Below are positions 54,482-63,830 of a DNA stretch of 64,000 nt, piece by piece. Numbering within the stretch: position 1 is the first letter of the stretch; the number at the start of each line of letters is the position of its first letter. A model generated the notes under the pieces. That model had not been told where the DNA came from. It ran no database searches and worked only from the letters and a program-made list of their open reading frames with translations. This stretch comes from Glebionis coronaria (Eukaryota; Streptophyta; Magnoliopsida; Asterales; Asteraceae). Made by a program: the position numbers and the translations under genes. The stretch covers positions 529,319,079 to 529,383,078 of the forward strand of contig CM046875.1 of the NCBI GenBank assembly GCA_025667525.1, given 5' to 3'.

Positions 54482-56249
54482 TCTTGAGGGAAGGAGAAAG
54501 CCCAGACTTATCATATCCACAGATGAGGATGCTTCCAAAGGGGAGGAAGTTCCAAATACAGAAGAGTCTACTCAGTACTATTCATATCCTGGTGGTGTAC
54601 ATGGAAAGATAGCAAGTGCTGAGAAAGGGATTGAGAAAGGAAGTGCTGATAAGGGAAGTGATAAAGGGAGTGCAACTAAAGAGATTGCTCAAACATTGCT
54701 AACTATGGGCAATCAAGAAGAAGCCCATGCTTCAAAAGTTTCCTCTGCCATTGCTGATCCCACTGCTGTAAGTCGTTCCCCTGCTAAGCCTATTACTCAA
54801 ACTTTTGTTAGAAAGAACAGAAAGCAACCAGCTCAGAAGGGAATTACTATCAAAGAACCTGCATCTAAAGTTAAACCAGCACCAGCAGTGGATCCAAAAG
54901 ACAAAGGAAAAGGGATCATGGTTGAACAGCCCAAGAGAAAATACAAGCATAGAACTCATGAACAGCAAAGGGCTCAAGAAGCACATGATGCACAAGTAGC
55001 TCTCAGGCTACAACAAGAGGAGATGGATATGCAGGATCAGAGAATGCAAAAGATGAGGCCTAAAAATATGCTCAAGCAGGTTGAGATTATGCATAGAGAG
55101 CTGGATGACAGGGTGCCTCATGTTGGAGAATTTCTGGATCAATGGGAGAAGGAGTTAATAAATGCTCCTTTGGAAGACAGGTATGAGTTGACTTGCCTTG
55201 TTTACAAATATCAAACTGAGTATCTGGAAAGGAGGGCAAATCAAATTCAGAGAGAGAAGTATTTAACTTCCGAGAAAGGACAACTTGAACACTACAAAGT
55301 TTTGCTCAAGAGACATAAGAAGTGGAAGGATGGGGACTTCATAGATATGAGTTTTGAAGCTATAAAAAGAGTAGTCAGACCAGTCTTAAGAGAATATTAT
55401 GTGGAAGATTGAATGACTATGAACTCTCCTGAGGAAGCTGAGTATCTTAGGAGACAAAGTGAAATGTTACAGAAAGCTAGGGAATCCAAGAAAAGAAAGG
55501 CTAAAGGAACAACTTTGAAAACTACACAAGCAGGTGCATCATCCCAAGCAGGTGCATCATCACAAGCAGGGGCATTACATCAAGCAGGTGAAAGTTTTCC
55601 AGAGATTGAGAAGTCTGTACTTAATGTACAAAGAGCAGCCAAAAGACTCAAGAGAATGGAGAAGGTTGGCACAGTTACTAAGGAGTCTCAACGGCCTTCA
55701 AATGATGAAATTGATAAACAGCTTATTCTGCAGGAAAATGATGATATCTCACCTAGTGAACTTGGAAAGAAGTTTGCTATCATAGAGTATGCTGCTTATG
55801 AACACAAAGGGAGGACTTGGTGGAAGCTTACAAGAGCTAACAATACAACACAGACATTTCTAAGTCTAGATGTCATGTTTCAAACCTTGGATAGTGAGGA
55901 CTTAAAAGATCTGTGGAAAATTTTGAAAAAGACTTTTGCTGCAAAACCTCCCACCATGGATGGTGTGGAGAAGGATTGGGTAATCTGGGAGTGCATGCAT
56001 AGGATGTATGAGCATGAGTTATTTGATCCTATATTTGATGTAGTGAATAAAGGAGATTTGTTGTATTGGAAGCTGTTTACCAATTCTGGGGTCTATGAGG
56101 TAGTAATGGAAGGAGTAAGTGTGTACTTGATCAATCATCGTTATTATCCCTTCACTCAGGAGACCTTGAAGAAACTAGCACAGGCTAATTTGATTGTAGA
56201 TGCTAAAACGCCTGTTGCTTATGATCTGATAAGGATGATGCATAGTTAG
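54482..56249 (+). pseudogene. CopA ORF3, 3' part
   Basis: It resumes the frame cut by AthP (L-E-G-R-R-K-P-R-L-I-I). A Lys/Glu/Gly-rich repeat region (G-S-A-D-K-G-S-D-K-G-S) is followed by a basic Lys-rich part and a likely coiled coil (about 54950-55320). TGA 55410-55412 interrupts the frame. Three A-S-S-Q-A-G units follow at about 55530-55570. The C-terminal globular domain (from about 55780) has W-W-K-L-T-R-A, L-S-L-D-V-M-F and a D-L-I-R-M-M end, blocks I recognise from extra ORFs of Asteraceae Copia elements. The stop is TAG 56247-56249. No membrane segment is visible. Confidence 0.85.
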
Positions 56250-56298
56250 ATTTGGCCAGAAAGTTTGTAAGCATCCTCATCAACTAGGATTTATTCAG

Positions 56299-56338
56299 AA
56301 ACTTGTCTTTGGGGGAAAGCACAAGTTTAGGGGAGGAT
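56299..56338 (+). promoter_or_regulatory. CopA polypurine tracts with hairpin
   Basis: The functional tract AGGGGAGGAT ends at 56338, before LTR start 56339. Just upstream a perfect 8-bp stem, AAACTTGT (56299-56306) and ACAAGTTT (56321-56328), encloses a second purine tract TTTGGGGGAAAG. Confidence 0.65.
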
Positions 56339-56867
56339 TGTTGGGAATAAATCTATGCATACTTGTTACCCTTGCTAGTTGATTATCCGTACCCCTGCTA
56401 GAGTAAGTTCCCCCTGCTAGATAACAAAGGCAGGGGGATTGGTTCCCCTGCTGAAGTCAAAGGCCATGCCGTCAAAGATAAACTTGGAATAGATTTTTAC
56501 GCGTTTCTGTTACTACTCCTTAATACTTTCCAAGTTTGTTAGTAGTGATCTTGTACGTGAGTCCTTATGCCTATAAAAGGACTCACTAGGTTAGCATGCA
56601 ATGTGTGTCTTTTTCTCTATTGTCTTTCATTATCATACTTTAAGGTTTTGTAAACCCTAATACCATTTTTGGGTATTCGTATATCATTGATATATTAAAG
56701 TTCAACGTTTGTCTCAATCATATTGTTCTTGTGCTAAACATTATATTCTGCATCTTGTTTAGTTACTTTGTCTCACAAAGTTTCTCTAGTGTTAGATTGA
56801 ATAGTTTCTTTCTATCACAACCCTTAAACAAGCTATTAAGGTTTAAGATCTGAGTTTGGGATCAACA
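56339..56867 (+). repeat. CopA 3' LTR (529 bp)
   Basis: It has the same length as 8517-9045, with about twelve substitutions. It is followed by TSD ATAAT. Confidence 0.92.
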
Positions 56868-57291
56868 ATAATGCATTAATTACAAAGCAAGATTTACATT
56901 TTCCATCATATTCAATCCACATTGGCCTTTATTAAAGAGACAAAATATTTAAAGGAAGAAAACAAGTAAAAAGATCAAAAACTTACTTTAGGGTTTTGGA
57001 ATGTCATGAAAGTTTATCATCCTCAAGTTTCACGTTCCCCATACCAAGCTTAAAAACGAGATCATTGTTAACTATAAGTCAGCAAACTATCACAAATTCA
57101 TGTGGCCCAATTATTTACTTAGACTCCCTTATTCCTAGGTGTATCTCTTATATTTTATTGTTGTCTTGAATGATCACGAGGATGCATTTGGACAGGTGCT
57201 TAAACGAGGCTAATGTTGAAATTTATTTGAGAGATCATCTTCATAAAAGAAGTGACTTGAGCATCCTCTTTAGTAAGCAATTTGCACTTGT
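56868..57291 (-). other. AthM 3' UTR and deletion junction
   Basis: Minus strand: after the gag frame the Athila block K-M-I-S-Q-I-N-F-N-I-S-L-V can still be read in another frame (57290-57200). At about 57186 the sequence changes abruptly to the 3' UTR that AthP has at 52230 onward. Protease, pol and most of the tail have been deleted, with ATGC as possible microhomology. Confidence 0.7.
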
Positions 57292-58989
57292 CTAATCGAG
57301 AAGGATAAGGGATGTTGGGTTTAAGTGGTGTGGGTGTAGAAGGTAAAGGTTGAGATGTTGAAGGTTGAGAAGTAGAAGGTTTAGAGGTGGTAGGTGGGTT
57401 GGTAGAGGGTTTTGCTTGGGTACTTCTTCATTAAGAGGTGGAGACGGTAATGGAGAACTAGTACTAGGTGTGGAGGTAGGAGGAATAAATGGAGGTGGAG
57501 GAGGTGTAGATGGAGTAACTTGAGGAGGGATAGAAGGTCCTACTAGAGTTTCTCCACTTCGTGTAGTAATAGCACTCACATTAGCTCTAGGGTTTGTTTC
57601 GGTAGTAGAAGGAAGAGCACCTTGGGGCTGAAGTGTTTGTAACATTTGAACGAATTTCCTATCCGTGGACTCTTGTATTTGTCTAGTAGATTCTTGCATT
57701 GCTTGCATGATTTTCTCATGTTCATTCAATTTTTGCAAAACCAAGTCCATTGGGGGATGAGGTAAATTGAACCCTTGTTGAAAACCTTGGTTTGGGTATT
57801 GGTTATAAGGTGGAAAACCTTGAGGATTGAAACCTTGGTTTGGAAAGCCTTGATTTTGCATTTGATAATTTCCCTGATTTGCATTTGAGCCCCTCACATT
57901 GGCATTACCTTGAAAATTAGCTCTTGGTGGCCCTTGATTGTTTTGGGTGGGTGGGTGTGGTCTTTGTTGAAAGCCGGGTGGAGCCAAATAATTCGTAGAA
58001 TTATAGGACAAATGATTAACATCGACATTCGGCTTGAAGTGAACCCTCTCCGTGTTGTTGTAAGCATACACTTCCGCGTGAGATTGATCATAAGCTTTAT
58101 CACAGTTAGCATAAGAGTGTGACCCACCACAAGTTTCACAAGTTATATTAAGAGCATGGGCATGTTGAATGGGAGGGTTATCTCGTAGAACAAGATGTTT
58201 TACTATAGAAGTAAGCTCCTTGATTTGAGTAGTGACTTCACTCTCACTAGCACTAGCCATAGTAGCCCTCGCACTCTTGGTTTGGACTCTGGCTTTGTTC
58301 TCAATGATAGCCCAAGCTTCATTCATAGTTTTAACCAAAATATTACCCCCCGAGGCACTATTTAGTGAATCTTGGTCATTCAAACTTAATCCATTATAAA
58401 AAGTATTAATTTGATGTACCTTTGTAAAACCGTGTTGTGGAGACTTCCTTAAAAGTTCCTTAAAACGATCCCAAGATTCACTAAATGTCTCACTGTACTT
58501 TTGTTCGAAGTTGATAATGTCATTCCGCAAAGCGGTAGTACGTGAGGGTGGGAAAAAGTAATTGATAAACTTGGTCTCAAGGTCCGTCCATGTTGTAATA
58601 CTTTGGGGTGGTTCCTTATCAAGCCAAGTCCGGGCTTGTCCCTCGAGGGAGAAAGGAAAGAGGAGCAAACGAACTGCCTCTTGTGAGACCCCATTGTATT
58701 TAACAGTATTAGATAAGTGTACGAACCTCTTGATGTGATCATGAGGATCGTCATGAGTGCGACCTAGAAAAGGTGTTGCGGAAACCATTTGAATAAACCC
58801 GGACTTGAGCTCGAAGTTATTTGCATCAATAGCCGGAACCACAATCGCATCTTCATTGCCTTCAACATGTGATTGCAAGAGCTCGATCGTTGGACGGTTA
58901 TCCATTGTGTTAACAACAGGAGGCTCGACAACCGGAGGTTGAATGATTGTAGCTTGAATGGATTTCTTCTTGCGTGAGCGAGTACGCAT
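57292..58989 (-). CDS. AthM gag (565 codons, C-terminus frameshifted)
   Basis: I place the start at ATG 58989 (M-R-T-R-S-R), matching AthP; the frame is open 25 codons further upstream. Residues about 45-260 are the Retrotrans_gag domain (F-I-Q-M-V, L-L-L-F-P-F-S-L, F-I-N-Y-F-F-P-P-S, F-Y-N-G-L). A zinc knuckle C-E-T-C-G-G-S-H-S-Y-A-N-C lies at about 58100-58140. An Asn/Gln/Gly/Pro-rich tail follows, then S-A-I-T-T-R-S-G (about 57570) and a Pro/Thr-rich linker. The last 40 residues are Leu-rich and come from a frameshift near 57420. The capsid and RNA-binding parts are intact, unusual for an element this rearranged. Confidence 0.85.
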   Translation of the reverse strand: MRTRSRKKKSIQATIIQPPVVEPPVVNTMDNRPTIELLQSHVEGNEDAIVVPAIDANNFELKSGFIQMVSATPFLGRTHDDPHDHIKRFVHLSNTVKYNGVSQEAVRLLLFPFSLEGQARTWLDKEPPQSITTWTDLETKFINYFFPPSRTTALRNDIINFEQKYSETFSESWDRFKELLRKSPQHGFTKVHQINTFYNGLSLNDQDSLNSASGGNILVKTMNEAWAIIENKARVQTKSARATMASASESEVTTQIKELTSIVKHLVLRDNPPIQHAHALNITCETCGGSHSYANCDKAYDQSHAEVYAYNNTERVHFKPNVDVNHLSYNSTNYLAPPGFQQRPHPPTQNNQGPPRANFQGNANVRGSNANQGNYQMQNQGFPNQGFNPQGFPPYNQYPNQGFQQGFNLPHPPMDLVLQKLNEHEKIMQAMQESTRQIQESTDRKFVQMLQTLQPQGALPSTTETNPRANVSAITTRSGETLVGPSIPPQVTPSTPPPPPFIPPTSTPSTSSPLPSPPLNEEVPKQNPLPTHLPPLNLLLLNLQHLNLYLLHPHHLNPTSLILLD

Positions 58990-59271
58990 ACACTTACAAA
59001 AGAAATTAGAGCAAAGAAATAGAAGGAATAAAACTAACATAAAAAGAAAATATTTTTGGCGCAAAACTTTGAAAAAGAAATGCTTTTTATGATTTTTTTA
59101 ATGTTTTTGGATTTTTGGATTTTTGAAATTTTTTAATTTTTATGGATTTTTGAAAATTTTGCATGAAAAATAACGTTCAAAAGTGAACGGATCCCAAAAT
59201 CCAACGCGTCTGTCATAAAAAACCGTTAATCTTCACGAAAAGAGCCGGCAACGGCGCCATTTTAATAACTA
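58990..59271 (-). other. AthM leader and tRNA-Asp primer-binding site
   Basis: The PBS is at 59245-59259, reading TGGCGCCGTTGCCGG on the minus strand, a perfect tRNA-Asp complement. Only eight bases of the 5' LTR end follow before the sequence switches (59271) into a repeated gag fragment. Confidence 0.8.
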
Positions 59272-60199
59272 TAGAAGTAAGCTCCTTGATTTGAGTAGTG
59301 ACTTCACTCTCACTGGCACTAGCCATAGTAGCCCTCACACTCTTCATATCCAAAGGAGGATAAAAACCATATTCATCAAAGTCCAAAGGAGGCGGATCGT
59401 TGTATATCAAAATCTCAAATAAAGATTGGAGAAAAATGAAGAAGTCGTGGTCCAAGTATAAAGAATCTCTCAAAAAGTTCAAGTGAAGAAATTCCTATTA
59501 TGAAGAGAAGACCATTATTTCATGAACGTCTCTCAAGATTTGAAGTATGAAGTCGCTGCCAAATATCGGTCCGAGAAAGGTCTCAAATCGTGAAGCGAGT
59601 TATGCCAAGATATGAACTTTATGAGGTCCCCAGAAGCAGTTTTAAAAGATTTTGTCCTTTAGCTAACTATTGATTAAAGCGTCCTACTTTATTTTCTGCC
59701 TAAATAACTATCGAAATAAGTCAATAATGCATCCTCGTGATCATTCAAGAAAACAATAAAATATAAGAGATACACCTAGGAATAAGGGAGTCTAAGTAAA
59801 TAATTGGGCCACATGAATTTGTGATAGTTTGCTGACTTATAATAACAATGATCTCGTTTTTAAGCTTGGTATGGGGAACGTGAAACTTGAGGATGATAAA
59901 CTTTCATGACATTCTAAAACCCTAAAGTAAGTTTTTGATCTTTTTACTTGTTTTCTTCCTTTAAATACTTTGTCTCTTTAATAAAGGCCAATGTGGATTG
60001 ATTATGATGGAAAATGTAAATCTTGCTTTGTAATTAATGCATTGCATTAGGGCATTGCAATGGTCAAGTGTAGGGGACTTGATAGGTGTGAAAACACCCA
60101 TCCTTTGACCACTTAATTATAATAATAACTAAGCCAAAACGTGTATTTTATGTCGTAAATGTCGGAATAAAAAATAAGCGTGACTCAGTTAAACCATTT
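59272..60199. other. Rearranged segment in AthM: gag duplicate plus inverted 3' end
   Basis: 59272-59345 repeats gag 58207-58275 in the same orientation. About 59353-59385 carries the P-P-L-D-F-D-E-Y fragment on the minus strand. From about 59385 the orientation flips: AthP-like 3' UTR runs on the plus strand to a polypurine tract and the first about 90 bases of an LTR (60080-60168). The last bases, with a GCGTGACTCAG word of LTR origin, join the real LTR at 60200. About 320 bp (59727-60047) is the inverted copy of 56873-57186. Confidence 0.75.
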
Positions 60200-61757
60200 T
60201 AATAACTGATATTTTATTAGGTTCTTTTTCGATTCAATACGAATTGATTTTCGGTTAAAAGCGTGACTCAGTCGTTCTTGGTGAAAAATAAGAAAGATGA
60301 TTATCTATATCTACTTGAAAGGTAAATTTGAAAAGAATAAAAAATAAGCTAAAACCAATTAACTAATGACAACTAAACAATTTAAAATAATAGAACGAGA
60401 ATTAAAACTAAACATTTAATAATTAATGAAAACTAAAAGACAAAATTAACTATCGACTAAAAAGGTAAATGCGCGAATTACTAAAAATAAGCTAAAAACA
60501 AATTCCAGAAACTAAGCAAAACTGCTCATTCGGTAAAATCTACTCATTCGGTAAAAATCTATCTAGCTCGTTCGGGAAAAATCCTTCACTCGGTAAAAAT
60601 CCTTCGTTCGGGAAAAACTAGCTCGTTCGGGAAAAAGCTTGGTTCGGTAAAACTAGCTCGTTCGGAATAAAAGCTTCGTTCGGTAAAATTCCTTCACTTG
60701 GGAAAATCTGCTCGCTCGGGAAAATTCCTTCACTCGGTAAAAATGCTGGTTCGGAATAAATGGTTTATTCGGTAAAAACTAGTTGGTTCGGTAAATCTAG
60801 TTGGTTCGGAAAAATAACTTCGTTCGGAATAAAATGCTGTTTCGGGAAAGAAGAACTGGTTCGGGAAAAAAACTGGGAAAATAAAACAGTGGCGAAAACT
60901 GGGAATAACTAGGCACGAATTTAACCAAAATCTATCATAATCAATATAAAAATTTAAACCAAACTAACCACTAATGATCAACTATCAATAATATATCAAA
61001 CCAGATCAATAAAACTAATCACTAATAACCAAATCAATCAAAACCCACTTAATCAAATCTATCAAAAACTCATAAACACAACCAAAAACATAAACTAAGA
61101 TTAAACATTTGAAAACAAGAAAGGGATAAGGAGATTAATTAAAAGCTTGATTAAAAGTATAAGATTCAAACATTAAAATATAAAGATTAAAGGTTCTACA
61201 AATTAATCTAGAGAGAGAAAAAATAAAAACTAGAGAGAGAAATAAACTACACCTATATAAAACTACCCCTAAATTAACTAACTCCTAAAAATGGGTGTGA
61301 AGTCCTCTATTTATAGGGGAGTGGTGAGGTTGGTAGGTGGTGACTTGTCTTCTTTCTTTTCTTCCGTCTCGTCTTTAAATTAAATTAAAGTCTCGACTTT
61401 GGCTCGGGATTTGTCGATAAAATCTTGAACTTGTCTTAATATTTCTTTATTTATTAGACTTAGGTTCTTCGACTTGTAAATCTTCCATCTTTGGTCCTTT
61501 TCTTCAATAAATCTTCAAAATAGGCCCATTGACTTCCAATCTTTTGCACTCTTGATCTTTTGACTTCGTCTTTTGTCTTTTTCTTCGATAAAAGCCCGTG
61601 AAAGCCCGTGTTTTCCTCCTTTTTCATCTTTTAGTCCTAAAACACAATAAAAACACAAACCACGCATAATTCCGACATTTACGACATAAAATACACGTTT
61701 TGGCTTGGTTATTATTATATTTAAGTGGTCAAAGGATGGGTGTTTTCACACCTATCA
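60200..61757 (-). repeat. AthM 5' LTR (1558 bp)
   Basis: It pairs with 6891-8477, including the GTTCGGTAAAA array (about 60525-60885). The outer end ACACCTATCA is followed by TSD ACCCC (61758-61762). The terminal hairpin is at 61739-61752. Confidence 0.88.
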
Positions 61758-61762
61758 ACCCC

Positions 61763-62930
61763 ATACCGATCATTTCATGTGCATTACATGTGTACTCCAT
61801 GTACCGTATCCCATGTGCGTATTCCACTTGCTGATACTCTACAAATTGCTGATGCCGCTCCTAGCTTGGAGATGTTACTAAGGGTTGATGATGCGGATTT
61901 TAGAGATGTTACGAGATGATGATGCTGTTCACAACCTGGAGATCTTACAAGACGAAGACAAAGGCGTTAGATCAAAGCGATCGGACGAGAAGATGCTTCA
62001 CCACCAGACGATTTCCATCAAATCATTGTCCCAAATTCTTAGTTACATGTCACACGTCATTGAGTTGTTGTTTCAGTCATATGAGTGAGAACCGGTACCA
62101 GCCAGTCACTCAGCTGAATAGTTACATGAATCACAGTCATGAGAATGATCGTCATAGAACTGACAGACAAAACGATAGTAACCACTACTGTGACATCAAC
62201 TATCCTAGCAATCGCAACAGAAGTTCCAGCCGCGGACGTGATCAGAAATACAAAAGATCAGTAGTCCAACCGATCCGCCAATTCTGGCATAATAACCTAA
62301 TATTTGTAGTTCTAATTGTTTCACATCTAGAGACACATGTCAAGCCACCAGTCAAGACACATGTCATGCTTGTATTTCCCAAGGCACGAGTCAAGACACA
62401 TGAATCACGTCCAATTCTGGAACATCCTTAAAAAAATTCAGGGTACCCTCCAAAGGGTATATCCATTTTGTGGTGCCATGTATTAATCAGGCCACAAGAA
62501 TTTCAGTACCATCACCGGCGTATCAGTGAGATCTGTCACGATTGTTCGAGGACACTTTCATTTCTTGCACCCATATTTCATATATTCATAACCATAAAGG
62601 ACGCCATTCGTATCCCCCATGTATACGAAGGTTTTTCTTCATCCTAATGATGAGATCCAAGCTGCTAACGCATTACCTCGGACATATGTGAGTTGAATTT
62701 AACCCTAATTATGGACTACGAGCAGCACACCCTGCTACGATTCATGATTTTGTACAGTAATGTTTAGGCTCCTGAATACATTCAACATGGTTTTCCATCA
62801 GGAAAATCTATACAAATTATCTATGTTTTACAAGCACGTGCTTTGTTAGCCATGACTGCTAAAATTTTCTAGCTGTCAGTTAAGACACGACCACTGAAGT
62901 TCCTTTTCGCACAACCAGCCGATTATACCG
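61763..62930 (+). pseudogene. Tekay-like element: decayed gag/protease region
   Basis: By position this should hold gag and protease of the outer element. Short open frames (for example 61916-62431, Arg/Ser/Asn-rich) exist, but I find no zinc knuckle or protease motif I can defend. The assignment rests on lying between the TSD and recognisable RT. Confidence 0.4.
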
Positions 62931-63830
62931 AAATCTTCCCATACATTCCTGAAGAACCTTCAAGGAGAAGGACGGTAACATGAGATTATGTGTCGACTAC
63001 CGTCGATTTAAACAAATCACCATTCATAACCGTTATTCTCCTCCACGTATTGACAACATGTCCAATTGACTTTAGGGTGTTAAGCACTTTCCAAGATCGG
63101 ATTCATGATCATGCTGCCAACAGTGACGAGTGAAAGAGCAGGACATTTCCATGACTGCTATTCGTACACGACTCGGTCATGCTAGATTCATGATTTTATA
63201 TTAGTCTCATAAATGCCCCAGCAGCATTATGGACTTAATAAATTGAGTTTCCATGAACTCGTAAACAAATTCATCAGTGTTTTCATCAAGAATAACCTGA
63301 TTTTCTCTAAGTCTAAGAGAGCAGGAAGACCATTTTTGCACTATGTTGCAAATTCTACGACAAGAGAAATTTCACCCTGAAATTTTCCAATATAAATTCT
63401 GGTTGATTACAGTGACACGCTGAATTGCATGGATTCTCACGGTTAATCTTACCATGACTCAGCTTATGCGTAAAGGTGAGAACCCTACACTACGTTAGGT
63501 GTTTCAAGGAAATCCTACGCTAAGAAAAGTCTAATTTAGGAGACTCATAGTTTTTCAAACTTCTACGTATCCAGTTTCTATGAAGCAAGATACATTTACG
63601 TTCATATCTAAGTACCTGACATACCAACAGGCTAAGATAGAACACCAACAGACTGGGATGTTTTTCCATCATCAGAAATTGTGAACAGAAATAGGACAAG
63701 ATCTCCACTGATTTTGGTTACCAGATTAACGCAAACTCAGAAGAAGCATGATGCTATCTGGGTTATTGCCGACAGTTCGGTCAAGTCTACAGAATCCTTA
63801 CATCCGTAAGGATTTCAGAACCAACAGATT
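62931..63830 (+). pseudogene. Tekay-like element: decayed reverse transcriptase to integrase
   Basis: Several frames together show Ty3/Gypsy pol. K-D-G-N-M-R-L-C-V-D-Y-R-R (about 62970-63005) and N-R-Y-S-P-P-R-I-D-N are RT motifs. N-A-P-A-A (about 63215) is the next RT block. F-I-K-N-N-L-I-F-S-K-S (about 63270-63310) stands where active elements have the two catalytic aspartates. K-I-E-H-Q-Q (near 63635) and H-D-A-I-W-V-I-A-D (near 63750) are integrase motifs. Many stops and indels are present, and the order and spacing are compressed, so there have been deletions (RNase H not seen). Confidence 0.75.

Larger units (their letters stand above)
8517..56867 (+). mobile_element. CopA: Sirevirus-like Copia element, host of three nested insertions
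   Basis: It is bounded by two 529-bp LTRs (TGTTGGG...CAACA) and by TSD copies GTAAT (8512-8516) and ATAAT (56868-56872), each one step from GCAAT, the original base string inferred from the duplicated AthM 3' UTR. Without CopB, CopC and AthP it is about 11.6 kb: LTR, PBS, gag, pol (PR-IN-RT-RH), third ORF, polypurine tract, LTR. A gag-pol followed by a long extra ORF is the layout of Sirevirus Copia elements. It has many stops and frameshifts and cannot be active. The decamer TTCCCCTGCT/C recurs through LTR, coding and spacer parts. Confidence 0.9.
6891..61757 (-). mobile_element. AthM: non-autonomous Athila/Tat-related Gypsy element, split by CopA
   Basis: A minus-strand element bounded by perfect TSDs ACCCC (6886-6890 and 61758-61762). 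Without the CopA insertion it is about 6.5 kb. Minus-strand order: 5' LTR (61757-60200), rearranged segment (60199-59272), PBS complementary to tRNA-Asp (59259-59245), gag (58989-57292), an abrupt junction into 3' UTR (about 57186), polypurine tract, and 3' LTR (8477-6891). Protease, RT, RNase H and integrase are absent. Part of its 3' end is present a second time in inverted orientation beside the 5' LTR. Confidence 0.85.

Noticed and set aside
60080..60199. A further independent Athila-like insertion beginning at 60080
   Set aside because: No TSD or second LTR; the segment is explained as an inverted copy of AthM's own 3' end.
61916..62431. 171-codon Arg/Ser-rich frame as Tekay Gag
   Set aside because: No capsid or knuckle motif can be seen; kept only as a positional guess in the decayed gag region.
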